A DNA stretch of 64,000 nucleotides from Blautia liquoris (GCF_015159595.1 NZ_CP063304.1:2418001-2482000); one strand, 5' to 3'; counted from the first letter of the stretch, positions 10,236 to 19,472 are shown. Numbers and translations: made by a program. The notes: generated by a model from the sequence alone, not told the origin.

Positions 10236-11552
10236 TTAACATTTATCTTCGGGAACATGTATCCGCAGCAGAAAAGTTTTGTTTTCGGAATCATGGTCAT
10301 ACAGAACAAACCCTCCCGCATGTTCCACAATCTCTTTTACGATATCAAGTCCTAATCCATGTTCTTCTTTCTCATCTTTTACTGTTTTCAGTTTTCCGTC
10401 TTCCATCAATAGTTCCCCATTATAAGAATTCACAGCTTCCAGTACCAGCCACTGCTGATTCAAGCTGCTGGTAATCTCAATAAAACGCTCGTCTTGTGGT
10501 ACTTTCTTACATGCCTCTACTGCATTGTGTGATATATTCGACAGGACCCGTATTTCATTCAAAGACAAAACTTTAGTATTCGGAGGAGTAAATACATGAA
10601 ACTTATAGCGTATATTATTTTCCTCACATACATTTGCCAGATCCTGCATCATGGCATCCAAAACTACGTTATCGGAATATTTCCTGTGAACTTGAACTTT
10701 TTCCTGCATTTCATCATAGATATCGTCGATTAACTGGATCGCATCTTCGTTCTGCTGCTCCCGGATCAACACTTTGAGTGAAGTCATCATGGATTTATAA
10801 TCATGCTTAAACTTTCGGAAACTCTCCGTGAATTTCTGATAGGAGTTGTAATGCCGCAGCTGCCTGGCGTATTGCTGTTCCAGCATTCTGCTCTTATACT
10901 TATAATCCAGTAATTCAATACTTCTGATTGACTGATAAATCGTAAAGACCAGCATACCAAGAGTCAATACATCCGTTACCAGAATGATGCCCATAAACCA
11001 CAGACTGTTTACCGTCAGGAAACGCCCCAGATTCAATATTGCCAGATTGAGGGCAGCTACGAGTTCGAAAACAACAACCAGTTTTAACTGACCGCTGCTG
11101 GCTAAAAAAATCTTCATCCTGTCATCCGGGAGAAGTGTCCTGCGTATTCCTTCCCAGAAGACTAATCCAACAGAAAGTGCAATCAGAGTAACGGTATAAT
11201 ATCCTTCACTGTAAGATATCAAATCCTTTCCCCGAAAGAAGAATGTACCAACTGCCATAACGATTCCTCTCAGACCGTACGCACTTAATACACAAAGACC
11301 GCCTCCAAATGCAGCCTGTAAACGGCTCAGACCAGTTGAAAACAGCAGGCACAAAAACATAATGACCATAATAACCGGCAGATTCAGCCAGCTCAGATTA
11401 GTGATCCGCAAAATCACATACGCAACGGCTATCAACGGCAAAATAAAAAAAGAAAGAACCGTCTTGGATTTTGAGACAGGAAAGAGTTTTCTAAAATAAA
11501 AGGCAAAAGCATTATAGTATAAGAGAATCATAAGTGTTGCAGCATAAATCAT
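10236..11552 (-). CDS. AgrC-like sensor histidine kinase (GHKL/HPK10 type)
   Basis: The 438-residue protein has about six N-terminal membrane helices (residues 1-200), then a coiled-coil linker. The dimerisation region has the phosphoacceptor His in FRKFKHDYKSMM (near residue 250), and a GHKL ATPase domain follows. The N box reads NISHNAVEACKK and the G box GLGLDIVKEIVEHAGG. This is the layout of AgrC/ComD kinases that sense peptides. It overlaps the upstream regulator gene by 4 bases, so the two are translationally coupled. No agrB or agrD-like gene lies nearby, so the signal is unknown. Confidence 0.9.
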   Translation of the reverse strand: MIYAATLMILLYYNAFAFYFRKLFPVSKSKTVLSFFILPLIAVAYVILRITNLSWLNLPVIMVIMFLCLLFSTGLSRLQAAFGGGLCVLSAYGLRGIVMAVGTFFFRGKDLISYSEGYYTVTLIALSVGLVFWEGIRRTLLPDDRMKIFLASSGQLKLVVVFELVAALNLAILNLGRFLTVNSLWFMGIILVTDVLTLGMLVFTIYQSIRSIELLDYKYKSRMLEQQYARQLRHYNSYQKFTESFRKFKHDYKSMMTSLKVLIREQQNEDAIQLIDDIYDEMQEKVQVHRKYSDNVVLDAMMQDLANVCEENNIRYKFHVFTPPNTKVLSLNEIRVLSNISHNAVEACKKVPQDERFIEITSSLNQQWLVLEAVNSYNGELLMEDGKLKTVKDEKEEHGLGLDIVKEIVEHAGGFVLYDHDSENKTFLLRIHVPEDKC

Positions 11553-12307
11553 AGTGGTTTCTCCTTACTTTTGTAAATATGCAAATTAGAAATATACTCT
11601 GAAAATGTCTCTTTTAAGGAACTAATGTAAGTACTCCCGATGGGAATTACTTCTCCCGTCTTTAATAATAGCTCCCTCTGTCGAAACATCGAGATGTAGG
11701 GCAAATGCACCAGGAAGGAACGATGAATGCGGACGAAGTCATGAGCAGATAGTTTGCTCTCAAGCTGTGACATACTGGCGTAGAACTCAACACTTTTCCC
11801 ATCTTCACAGTGTAACGTTACCAGTCTTCGGTAAATCTCAAAATAGGAGATATCCCGGATCGGAACCACACTGGTCTTTCCATCAAACTCAAAAGAAAAC
11901 AACTCGTCGTCTTTTTGGGTTGAAAGTTCCACAGCTCTTAGAAATGCACGTTCAAATTTAGATGAACTCGTATCGCCTTTTAGTAAATATTGAACCGCAT
12001 TTACATCAAAGGCCTCATATACATAATCTTCATAGCTGGTCAGGAAAATAATCTGAGCTTTGCAATTGAGACCCCGCAGCTGCCTGGCTGTTTCCATTCC
12101 ATCCATCTTGTCCATTAAGACATCCAGATAGATAATATCGACCTCCTCCGGTATATCCATATAGCGAAAGAGCAGGGATTCCCCGCTATAATAACAGGAC
12201 AGTTCAATCTTCACCCGATTTTTTTCGGCTATCTGGCTGATTAAATCCGCATACATGCTCGCTGCATCCCTGTTATCATCGCATATAGCTACTTTTAACA
12301 TACTCAA
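11549..12307 (-). CDS. LytTR-family response regulator (AgrA-like)
   Basis: The 252-residue protein has an N-terminal receiver domain: acidic pocket near ICDDN (residues 8-12), phosphoacceptor Asp in IYLDVLMDKMDG, and a conserved Lys near LLKGD. A C-terminal LytTR DNA-binding domain follows (about residues 140-240; YFEIYRRLVTLHCEDG, then FVRIHRSFLVH). It is the first gene of the pair, with the kinase start inside its end. LytTR regulators bind pairs of direct repeats upstream of targets. The collagen-like gene diverges from this promoter region, but no LytTR repeat was identified with confidence. Confidence 0.92.
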   Translation of the reverse strand: MSMLKVAICDDNRDAASMYADLISQIAEKNRVKIELSCYYSGESLLFRYMDIPEEVDIIYLDVLMDKMDGMETARQLRGLNCKAQIIFLTSYEDYVYEAFDVNAVQYLLKGDTSSSKFERAFLRAVELSTQKDDELFSFEFDGKTSVVPIRDISYFEIYRRLVTLHCEDGKSVEFYASMSQLESKLSAHDFVRIHRSFLVHLPYISMFRQRELLLKTGEVIPIGSTYISSLKETFSEYISNLHIYKSKEKPL

Positions 12308-12588
12308 AATGACCTCCCTATCAATCTGCAGGAACCAATTGATAATGAAACGCAGGACCTTTTGACGCTGGTATCATAACAAATTGATTTTATACTTAAG
12401 GATACACCACTCATTGCCAACTATCAATACAAAATTTGCAGAGAAATCATCGCCAGGACTTAAAAATTTATCTTTTTTGAATATTGTCAGGCTTTTAACC
12501 CGATACTTGTATTCCTCTTTTAAACGCGTTATTTATTCATAATTCGACATGTTTCATTCATATTCGCGAACGTATTATATTTTATAAA
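12308..12588. other. Divergent intergenic region between regulator and collagen-like gene
   Basis: This region holds the presumed promoter of the kinase/regulator operon (reading left). The promoter of the collagen-like gene (reading right) lies at its right edge and is annotated separately. No reading frame is supported. Confidence 0.5.
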
Positions 12589-12597
12589 CATATAGTA
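12568..12597 (+). promoter_or_regulatory. Candidate SigK-type promoter of the collagen-like gene
   Basis: CATATAGTA at 12589-12597 fits the SigK -10 pattern CATANNNTA, and AC at 12570-12571 sits 17 bases upstream, as in the SigK -35. No convincing sigma-A promoter was seen closer to the gene. If correct, the collagen-like protein is made in the mother cell during sporulation. This is a pattern match only. Confidence 0.4.
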
Positions 12598-13444
12598 TAG
12601 TAGACAAAAGAAAAAAATCAGATTGAAAAGAAAGGAGCTATCAAAATTGATTTTCAAAAAGAAGGGCAATAGAAATTCTGATATGTCTGTAAGCGAATAT
12701 GGATGCAGATCCTCATGCCGACCTTGTAATGCAGGTCCAACCGGGCCTATGGGGCCAAGAGGTCCCAGAGGATGTATGGGGCCTGCCGGACCAAGAGGAC
12801 CTGTCGGACCTATGGGGCCTGCCGGACCTATGGGACCAAGAGGATTTGCAGGACCTGTTGGACCGACTGGACCTATGGGGCCAAGAGGATTTGCAGGTGC
12901 TACGGGTGCAACCGGGCCTATGGGACCGAGAGGATTTGTAGGACCTGTTGGACCCGCTGGGGCTGACGGGGCTACCGGGCCTATGGGACCGAGAGGATTT
13001 GTAGGACCTGTTGGACCCGCTGGGGCTGACGGGGCTACTGGACCTATGGGGCCTGCCGGCGCTGACGGCGCTACTGGACCTATGGGGCCTGCCGGCGCTG
13101 ACGGCGCTACTGGACCGACCGGACCAACTGGGGCTAATGGGGCTACCGGGCCGACCGGGCCTGCCGGTGCTAATGGTGTTACCGGACCAACCGGGCCTGC
13201 CGGTGCTAATGGTGTTACCGGACCAACCGGACCTGCCGGTGCTAATGGTGTTACCGGACCAACCGGACCTGCCGGTGCTAATGGTATTACCGGACCAACC
13301 GGGCCTGCCGGTGCTAATGGTGTTACCGGACCAACCGGACCTGTGGGTCCCGCTGGGGCTGACGGCGCTACTGGACCTATGGGGCCTGCCGGCGCTGACG
13401 GCACTACTGGACCGACCGGACCAACTGGGGCTAATGGGGCTACC

Positions 13445-13491
13445 GGGCCGACCGGACCTACTGGCGCGGATGGACCTGTGGGACCGACTGG
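13445..13491 (+). repeat. 47-bp direct repeat, left copy (other copy 57648-57694)
   Basis: This collagen-coding segment, encoding the [15 protein letters not shown] stretch, is identical base for base to 57648-57694 on the other side of the ICE. Homologous recombination between the copies would delete the whole element and keep a shortened collagen frame. Confidence 0.85.
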
Positions 13492-13558
13492 GGCTGACGG
13501 GGCCGCCGGACCTACTGGCGCGGATGGTGCTACTGGACCAACCGGTGCGGATGGACCT

Positions 13559-13583
13559 GTAGCACCGTCTATTTATGCTCAAC
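13559..13583 (+). other. attL: GT core plus left terminal inverted repeat of the ICE
   Basis: The GT at 13559-13560 is followed by AGCACC, four unmatched bases and ATTTATGCTCAAC (13561-13583). The reverse complement of the right end (57310-57332) has the same two blocks, giving 19 of 23 matching positions. Collagen coding sequence stops matching its own repeat pattern exactly here. The layout fits a large serine recombinase site cut at a 2-bp core. Confidence 0.85.
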
Positions 13584-13723
13584 CGCTGAAACCCGCATAA
13601 ACAAAGGGTTTTACACAAAAATATAATATGATAAAGAACCGAATAACCACACCAAACGCTATCTATAAGGCAGACGAGCCGATTAGATGGCGTTTTTTTA
13701 TACCCATTGGAGGTGAACAAAAA

Positions 13724-14545
13724 TTGAATGCAAAAGTAATCGCTATAGCCAACCAAAAGGGAGGCGTTGGCAAAACAACTACTTGTGCCAACCTGGGTAT
13801 AGGACTGGCACAAGAGGGAAAGAAAGTCCTACTGGCAGATTGTGACCCTCAAGGTAGCCTATCTATCAGCTTAGGCTATTCTCAACCGGACACACTCTCC
13901 ACCACTCTTGCTACTGTAATGGGCAAGGTAATCATGGATATTCCTATTGAAAACAAAGAGGGTATTTTACGGCATGAGGAAAATGTAGACCTGCTCCCTG
14001 CTAATATTGAACTCTCTGGCATGGAAGTATCCCTCGTAAATGCCATGAGTAGGGAAACTGTCTTAAAGCAGTATCTTGATACAGTAAGGAAACAGTATGA
14101 TTTTATCCTATTAGACTGTATGCCCTCTTTGGGTATGCTGACAGTCAATGCACTTGCCTCTGCTGATAGCGTTATTATTCCTGTCCAGGCACAATATTTG
14201 CCCGTAAAAGGTTTAGAACAGCTTTTGCAAACCATTGGAAAGGTGCGGAAACAGATTAATCCCCAATTAAAAATTGACGGTATTCTACTGACAATGGTGG
14301 ATAACCGCACTAATTTTGCAAAGGAAATCAGTTCCTTACTTAGAGAAACTTATGGAGGAAGTATCAAGGTATTTGCAACAGATATTCCCCACTCCGTAAG
14401 GGCTGCTGAAATCAGTGCAGAGGGAAAAAGTATCTTTGCCCATGATCCTAAAGGTAAGGTTGCAGAGGGATATATAAATCTGACAAAGGAGGTGTTGAAA
14501 ATTGAAAAGCTCCGCCAAAAACATAAAGCTGGCATCAGTCGATGA
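13724..14545 (+). CDS. parA: ParA-family partition ATPase
   Basis: Translation most likely starts at the TTG at 13724, eight bases after GGAGGTG (13709-13715); this gives 273 residues beginning MNAKVIAIANQKGGVGKTTT. The deviant Walker A motif KGGVGKTT, the switch DCDPQGS and the Walker B-like LLDCMPSLGML are all present. ParA ATPases bind non-specific DNA and pull ParB complexes apart. In ICEs they stabilise the circular form after excision. This is the first gene inside the element, about 160 bases from attL, and it overlaps parB by 44 bases. Confidence 0.92.
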   Translation: MNAKVIAIANQKGGVGKTTTCANLGIGLAQEGKKVLLADCDPQGSLSISLGYSQPDTLSTTLATVMGKVIMDIPIENKEGILRHEENVDLLPANIELSGMEVSLVNAMSRETVLKQYLDTVRKQYDFILLDCMPSLGMLTVNALASADSVIIPVQAQYLPVKGLEQLLQTIGKVRKQINPQLKIDGILLTMVDNRTNFAKEISSLLRETYGGSIKVFATDIPHSVRAAEISAEGKSIFAHDPKGKVAEGYINLTKEVLKIEKLRQKHKAGISR

Positions 14546-15425
14546 CATATTTTCCACTGAGGAAAGCAGAACCGATGAGAAGTTAGAAAAAATAGTGGAA
14601 CTTCCTTTAACAGAGTTGTTCCCATTCAAAGACCACCCGTTTAAGGTAATTGATAATGAGGCTATGTATGATACTGCTGAAAGTATAAAACAGTATGGTG
14701 TACTCGTTCCTGCTATTGTTCGCCCACGTGACGAGGGAGGCTATGAAATTGTGGCAGGACATAGGCGTAAAAGAGCCTGTGAAATTGCAGAACGTCCTAC
14801 CATGCCTGTGATTGTTCGTAATCTTGATGATGATGCAGCTACTATTATCATGGTTGACAGTAATTTACAGAGAGAAAATATTCTGCCGAGTGAACGAGCC
14901 TTTGCCTTTAAGCTGAAATTAGAGGCTATTAAACGGCAAGGTGCAAGAACGGATTTAACTTCTACGCAAGATGAGCAGAAGTTATCTGCTGAAAAAGTTG
15001 GCAAAGACGCAGGGGTAGGTAAAGATACTGTCCGCAGATATATCCGATTAACAGAACTGATTCCAGAACTGCTTTCTATGGTAGATGAAAAGAAAATTGC
15101 TCTTAGCCCTGCTGTAGAATTGTCTTATCTTAAAAATGAGGAACAGATCAGCTTATTAGAGGCTATGGAAATGGAACAGGCTACCCCCTCTCAACCGCAG
15201 GCAAAACGGTTGAGGGAATTTAGCGAAAAAGGCAAATTAACCATTGAGGTTATGAGTGCTATTATGAGTGAGGAAAAGAAAGGGGATTTAGACAAAGTTA
15301 CTCTTACAGCCGATAAAATCAAAAAATATTTTCCGAAAAGCTACACTCCACGGCAGATGGAGGATACTATCATCAAATTGCTTGAAGGCTGGCATAAAAA
15401 GCGGACACAGCAACAAGAACGATAG
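14502..15425 (+). CDS. parB: ParB/Spo0J-family partition protein
   Basis: The 307-residue protein starts at the TTG at 14502, shortly after GGAGGTG and inside the end of parA. The ParB N-terminal nuclease/CTPase-like domain is clear (IKQYGVLVPAIVRP, then IVAGHRRKRACE, then DSNLQRENILPSERAFA). A helix-turn-helix follows (GKDAGVGKDTVRRYIRLTELIP). It acts with ParA to segregate the excised element. No parS site was identified by eye. Confidence 0.92.
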   Translation: MKSSAKNIKLASVDDIFSTEESRTDEKLEKIVELPLTELFPFKDHPFKVIDNEAMYDTAESIKQYGVLVPAIVRPRDEGGYEIVAGHRRKRACEIAERPTMPVIVRNLDDDAATIIMVDSNLQRENILPSERAFAFKLKLEAIKRQGARTDLTSTQDEQKLSAEKVGKDAGVGKDTVRRYIRLTELIPELLSMVDEKKIALSPAVELSYLKNEEQISLLEAMEMEQATPSQPQAKRLREFSEKGKLTIEVMSAIMSEEKKGDLDKVTLTADKIKKYFPKSYTPRQMEDTIIKLLEGWHKKRTQQQER

Positions 15426-15439
15426 AAAGGAGTTTTCCT

Positions 15440-15754
15440 ATGGATAAGAATAAAACCATTTTTCAACTACTTGATGAGGCTCGTAAACAATCGGGAGAAC
15501 CACAGCTTACCGGGCATGACATTATGGCTTTGGAACGTTTTGACCCTGATGTTTCTCACATGATTGTATTTGATGTGTTGAGTCATTCTTCCCCTGTGGG
15601 AAATAAGGGCGAGCGTATGCGATTGTTTCTAACCGATGCAGGGTATCAAAAGGCATTAGAGAGCCAAAACCGAGAGGAAGTAAAAATCCTTAGACACGCC
15701 AAAATAGCAAGCGGTCATATCTTTTATGACCGAGGAAGTGAGCCAACACGCTGA
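15440..15754 (+). CDS. Conserved small ICE protein of unknown function
   Basis: This 104-residue protein starts at an ATG behind AAAGGAG. It contains no recognised catalytic motif or membrane segment. It lies between parB and the replication initiator, a position where Tn1549-type elements carry a small conserved protein. A hairpin terminator follows directly. Its role is unknown; partition or replication control would fit the context. Confidence 0.72.
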   Translation: MDKNKTIFQLLDEARKQSGEPQLTGHDIMALERFDPDVSHMIVFDVLSHSSPVGNKGERMRLFLTDAGYQKALESQNREEVKILRHAKIASGHIFYDRGSEPTR

Positions 15755-15759
15755 GATAA

Positions 15760-15790
15760 CCGCAAAATTGTCTGCGGCTTTTTTTATTTT
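15760..15790 (+). terminator. Intrinsic terminator after the parAB operon
   Basis: A 5-bp stem (CCGCA/TGCGG, 15760-15777) is followed directly by C and a run of T. The stem is short, but the T tract is strong. Confidence 0.6.
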
Positions 15791-15811
15791 CAGAGGAAAG
15801 GAGTGATGTGA

Positions 15812-16708
15812 TTGGCAGTATTCAGAGTGGAAAAGACAAGGGATTACACGGTTATGGCTAACCATCATTTGAGAAATACCGAACTTTCCTTAAAGGCGAA
15901 AGGTTTATTATCTCTTATGCTTTCTCTGCCGGAAAATTGGGATTACACCACAAAAGGACTTTCCCTTATCTGTAAAGACGGAATTGACAGTATCAATGCC
16001 ACGGTAAAAGAACTTGAGGCACATGGATATATAACACGCAGGCGTATCCGCAATGAAAAAGGGCAGCTTACCACAACGGAATACACGATTTTTGAACAAC
16101 CTCAAAGCCCTGATTCTGCTGATATTCCACCTAAACGGGAAAATCCAATCTTGGATAACCCAATGTTGGAAAATCCAATCTTGGAGAAACCTGAACAGGG
16201 CGAGCCTATTTTGGGAAATCCCCACCAATTAAATACTTATAAATCAAATACAGATTTATTAAATAACGATATATTAAATCCTTATCAATCAAATCCTTAT
16301 CCATCAAGTGCAGAGCCACAAAGAAAGATGGGATATGATTCGATTGGCTGTAACAGTGTAAATGAAGCAAGAGAATTAGTATTAGAAAACATTGAATATG
16401 AATACATCAAGCATAATCATGACAATGAACAGCTTAACGAAATTGTTGACCTTATGGTGGAAACTCTTTGCTCCACAAAAGACATTATTAATATTTCAGG
16501 TAACGATTACCCTGCACAGCTTGTTAAAGAGAAACTGTTACGGATCAACAGCCTACATATTGATTATGTGTTTGAGAGCCTGAGAAAGACTACCACCTAT
16601 ATCCGTAATATCAAGCGTTATCTGCTGACTACTCTCTTTAATGCACCCTCAACGATTGGCACTTATTATTCGGCACTGGTAAACCACGATTTATACGGAG
16701 ATAGATAA
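15812..16708 (+). CDS. Replication initiator protein A-like, winged-helix protein
   Basis: The 298-residue protein starts at the TTG at 15812, behind GGAAAGGAG. The first 90 residues (FRVEKTRDYTVMANHHLRN, then LSLKAKGLLSLMLSLPENW) match the RepA_N/replication initiator A winged-helix domain found in plasmids and ICEs. A low-complexity linker with repeated ENPILxxP units (about residues 108-135) separates it from a helical C-terminal domain. It probably supports replication of the circular ICE form. A strong terminator follows. Confidence 0.82.
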   Translation: MAVFRVEKTRDYTVMANHHLRNTELSLKAKGLLSLMLSLPENWDYTTKGLSLICKDGIDSINATVKELEAHGYITRRRIRNEKGQLTTTEYTIFEQPQSPDSADIPPKRENPILDNPMLENPILEKPEQGEPILGNPHQLNTYKSNTDLLNNDILNPYQSNPYPSSAEPQRKMGYDSIGCNSVNEARELVLENIEYEYIKHNHDNEQLNEIVDLMVETLCSTKDIINISGNDYPAQLVKEKLLRINSLHIDYVFESLRKTTTYIRNIKRYLLTTLFNAPSTIGTYYSALVNHDLYGDR

Positions 16709-16709
16709 T

Positions 16710-16756
16710 GGCATTTTGCACCTGTTTTTTAGGAATAGCAAGATGCCTTTTTTTAT
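16710..16756 (+). terminator. Intrinsic terminator after the replication initiator gene
   Basis: GGCATTTTGC at 16710-16719 pairs with GCAAGATGCC at 16738-16747 (9 of 10 positions), followed by a T run. Confidence 0.8.
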
Positions 16757-16783
16757 GACCAAAATATGAAAGGAGTTTAGACA

Positions 16784-17137
16784 ATGAAAAAACCTATGGC
16801 ATACATTACAGCGGCTTGGAGCAGGAACGAGTTTGAAAATACCGAACAGGCGGCTAAATATTGCAGAAAAATCTATGAGGCGGGATTTACTCCCATGTGT
16901 CCCCTCTTGTTCCTGCCTCTTTATCTTAATGATGAAATTCCACAGGAGCATAAAGACGGGATTGATATGGCAAGGGATATGCTGCGGCGTTCCCGTGTTC
17001 TTGTAGTCTGTGGCGATTTGGTAGATGAAAACGTGAAAAATGACATAGCTATCGCTGAACGCTTACAAATTACCGCTACTACTCTTGAGGGCATTTTAAC
17101 TGTTAAGGGTCAAGGGAGGGAAAAGAACAATGGCTGA
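16784..17137 (+). CDS. DUF4406/DUF7768-like nucleoside deoxyribosyltransferase-fold protein
   Basis: This 117-residue protein starts at an ATG behind AAAGGAG. The pattern AYITAAW (N-terminus), YEAGFTPMCPLLFL, HKDGIDMARDMLRRS and LVVCGDLVDENVKNDIAIAE fits the small Rossmann-like family DUF4406/DUF7768, which is related to nucleoside 2-deoxyribosyltransferases and common in mobile elements. The substrate is unknown. It opens the operon that continues with PcfB and VirD4. Confidence 0.75.
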   Translation: MKKPMAYITAAWSRNEFENTEQAAKYCRKIYEAGFTPMCPLLFLPLYLNDEIPQEHKDGIDMARDMLRRSRVLVVCGDLVDENVKNDIAIAERLQITATTLEGILTVKGQGREKNNG

Positions 17138-17207
17138 CTATTTGATAAGGCGGCTGTTTGTTCCGCCGTAACAAATCCTTTTAAATCTATGAAAGGAGGC
17201 ATTTATC

Positions 17208-17687
17208 ATGCAGGAAGAAGTTGAAAACAAAACCGTTGCCCTGGCTATAAATGGGGGTAAGCTGACAGTGCGTACACTAAGGGCGGCAATGCTGAAAGTC
17301 TTGGCAGAAATAGAGAAGAAAAATAAGGATAGCCCTAAAATCCCTCATGGCAAGCAGACAGTCAAAGAACTTGCCGAACAAAATCAAGGCATGAGTAACA
17401 TTGAGGTAACGGATAAGAACATCAAAAGTTTTGAACGTGTGGCGAGGAAATACGGTGTAGACTTTGCTGTTAAAAGGGATAAGTCCGTTACACCGCCTAG
17501 ATACCTCGTCTTTTTCAAAGGAAGAGATGCCGATGCCATTACTTCTGCTTTTACTGAGTTTACCGCAAAAACAGTGAAGAAAGCGGCAAGACCCTCTGTA
17601 TTGGCACAGCTTAAAAAGTTTTCTGAACTTGTGAAGAACTCTATCACTGACAGGGTAAAAAACAGGGAAAAGGAGCAAAGCCGATGA
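17208..17687 (+). CDS. PcfB-like conjugation protein (DUF3801)
   Basis: The 159-residue protein begins MQEEVENKTVALAINGGKLT and includes the conserved block GVDFAVKRDKSVTPPRYLVFFKGRDADAI. This matches the PcfB/DUF3801 family, which works with the coupling protein PcfC (VirD4) at the relaxosome. It overlaps the start of virD4 by 4 bases, so the two are coupled. The C-terminal part is lysine-rich. A GGAGGC ribosome binding site precedes the ATG. Confidence 0.85.
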   Translation: MQEEVENKTVALAINGGKLTVRTLRAAMLKVLAEIEKKNKDSPKIPHGKQTVKELAEQNQGMSNIEVTDKNIKSFERVARKYGVDFAVKRDKSVTPPRYLVFFKGRDADAITSAFTEFTAKTVKKAARPSVLAQLKKFSELVKNSITDRVKNREKEQSR

Positions 17688-19456
17688 ATACAAAGCTGAA
17701 AAAACTTCTTATCCTAAATATCCCCTATCTGTTTCTTGCACTGTTCTTTACAAAGGTATCGCAGGCATGGCGGTTTGCCGCAGGCTTTGAAGTAGATGAC
17801 AAAATCTTAAATCTAACAGACGGCTTTTCATTTGCATTTAAAAGCCTACTTCCGAGCCTGCACCCGCGGGATTTACTGGTTGGTATTCTGTTTTCTGCTA
17901 TAATCCGCCTTGCTGTTTTTATAAAGGGAAAAAATGCTAAGAAATACAGAAAAGGTATAGAGTATGGCTCTGCAAGATGGGGCAAAGCCGAAGATATTCG
18001 CCCTTTTGCAGACCCTATATTCCAAAACAATGTGATACTGACACAGACGGAACGCCTCATGATGTCAAGCCGACCAAAAAAGCCTAAGAACGCAAGAAAT
18101 AAAAACGTGCTGATTGTAGGCGGTTCCGGCTCTGGTAAAACAAGATTTTGGTTGAAACCCAATCTTATGCAGTGCCATAGTTCCTATGTGATAACTGATC
18201 CGAAAGGCAGCATTGTTGTGGAGTGTGGGAAGTTGCTACAGCGTGAGGGCTATAAAATCAAAATCCTTAATACCATCAATTTTAAGAAGTCCATGCACTA
18301 CAATCCTTTTACTTATATTAAGAGTGAAAAGGACATATTGAAACTCGTTACTACTCTTATTGCTAATACCAAAGGCGAGGGAAAGGCAGGCGATGATTTT
18401 TGGGTAAAGGCAGAAACTTTGCTTTACACGGCTCTTATTGGATACATCTATTTTGAGGCTCCCGAACATGAACAGAACTTTTCTACCTTGATTGAATTTA
18501 TTAACGCCTCTGAGGTACGGGAAGATGATGAAGATTTTAAAAATCCTGTGGATTTAATGTTTGATGCCTTAGAAGAAAAAGACCCGCAACACTTTGCCGT
18601 GAGGCAGTACAAGAAATATAAACTGGCGGCAGGAAAAACAGCGAAGTCGATTCTGATTAGCTGTGGTGCGAGGTTAGCCCCCTTTGATATTAAGGAACTG
18701 CGTGAGTTGACTGCTTACGATGAAATGGAACTGGATACCCTGGGGGATAGAAAAACTGCCCTGTTTATTATCATCAGCGATACAGACGATACTTTTAATT
18801 TTTTAGTATCTATGGCATATACACAGCTTTTCAATCTGCTCTGCGACAAGGCTGATGATGTATACGGGGGTAGACTTCCCGTTCATGTTCGCTGTCTGAT
18901 TGATGAGGCAGCCAATATTGGGCAGATTCCAAAACTGGAAAAATTAATGGCAACCATTCGCTCAAGGGAGATTTCTGCCTGCCTCGTTCTACAGGCACAG
19001 AGCCAGTTAAAGGCTCTCTACAAAGATAATGCCGACACGATTGTGGGCAATTGCGACAGTATGATTTTTCTTGGGGGAAAGGAAAAAACTACCCTCAAGG
19101 ATTTATCAGAAACCCTCGGTAAAGAAACCATTGATATGTTTAACACTTCTGATACCAGAGGGTCACAAAGAAGTTACGGGCTTAATTATCAGAAACTAGG
19201 AAAGGAGCTGATGAGTATAGATGAACTTGCTGTCATGGATGGAGGTAAGTGCATTTTACAGCTTAGAGGTGTTCGCCCGTTCCTCTCCGATAAGTACGAT
19301 ATTACACAGCACCCCAATTACCGATACTTATCGGATTTTGATAAAAGAAACACCTTTAATATTGAAAAGTATCTGTCCACAAAACTAAGGCTAAAGCCTG
19401 ATGAGGTCTATGATGTTTACGAAATCGACCTTACAGACGAATCCGAAACCGCATAA
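17684..19456 (+). CDS. VirD4/TraG-type coupling protein
   Basis: The 590-residue length is usual for Tn1549-type PcfC/VirD4 proteins. Two N-terminal membrane helices (about residues 8-25 and 60-78) anchor it. Walker A is GGSGSGKTR near residue 145, and Walker B is RCLIDEAANIGQ near 405. The T4CP signature SREISACLVLQAQSQLK follows. It brings the relaxase-DNA complex to the secretion channel using ATP. The sequence looks intact, with no frameshift. Confidence 0.93.
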   Translation: MNTKLKKLLILNIPYLFLALFFTKVSQAWRFAAGFEVDDKILNLTDGFSFAFKSLLPSLHPRDLLVGILFSAIIRLAVFIKGKNAKKYRKGIEYGSARWGKAEDIRPFADPIFQNNVILTQTERLMMSSRPKKPKNARNKNVLIVGGSGSGKTRFWLKPNLMQCHSSYVITDPKGSIVVECGKLLQREGYKIKILNTINFKKSMHYNPFTYIKSEKDILKLVTTLIANTKGEGKAGDDFWVKAETLLYTALIGYIYFEAPEHEQNFSTLIEFINASEVREDDEDFKNPVDLMFDALEEKDPQHFAVRQYKKYKLAAGKTAKSILISCGARLAPFDIKELRELTAYDEMELDTLGDRKTALFIIISDTDDTFNFLVSMAYTQLFNLLCDKADDVYGGRLPVHVRCLIDEAANIGQIPKLEKLMATIRSREISACLVLQAQSQLKALYKDNADTIVGNCDSMIFLGGKEKTTLKDLSETLGKETIDMFNTSDTRGSQRSYGLNYQKLGKELMSIDELAVMDGGKCILQLRGVRPFLSDKYDITQHPNYRYLSDFDKRNTFNIEKYLSTKLRLKPDEVYDVYEIDLTDESETA

Positions 19457-19472
19457 CTGCGGTTATTTTTTT
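19447..19472 (+). terminator. Intrinsic terminator overlapping the virD4 stop codon
   Basis: AACCGCA and TGCGGTT (19447-19464) form a perfect 7-bp stem with a 4-base loop, followed by A and seven T. The stem begins inside the last codons of virD4. Confidence 0.75.

Larger units (their letters stand above)
12647..13600 (+). pseudogene. Collagen-like spore/surface protein, 5' part, interrupted by the ICE
   Basis: The start chosen is the TTG at 12647, placed 10 bases after AAAGGAG at 12630-12636; the ATG at 12683 is an alternative. A short Cys-bearing head ([13 protein letters not shown]) leads into about 90 Gly-X-Y triplets rich in [10 protein letters not shown] and GPMGPRG. Host sequence ends at 13560. 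The last 13 codons ([13 protein letters not shown]) and the stop are encoded by the ICE end. Joining codon 13559-13560 plus base 57335 to the right-hand part restores GPVGPIGP in frame. In this group such proteins with a C-terminal globular domain resemble BclA exosporium filaments. The truncated product lacks that domain and is probably non-functional. Confidence 0.88.

Noticed and set aside
12699-13813. Long overlapping frames on both strands in the collagen-like region
   Set aside because: The Gly-Pro-Thr repeats leave all frames open. Only the Gly-X-Y frame has a start with ribosome binding site and continues across the ICE into a globular domain.
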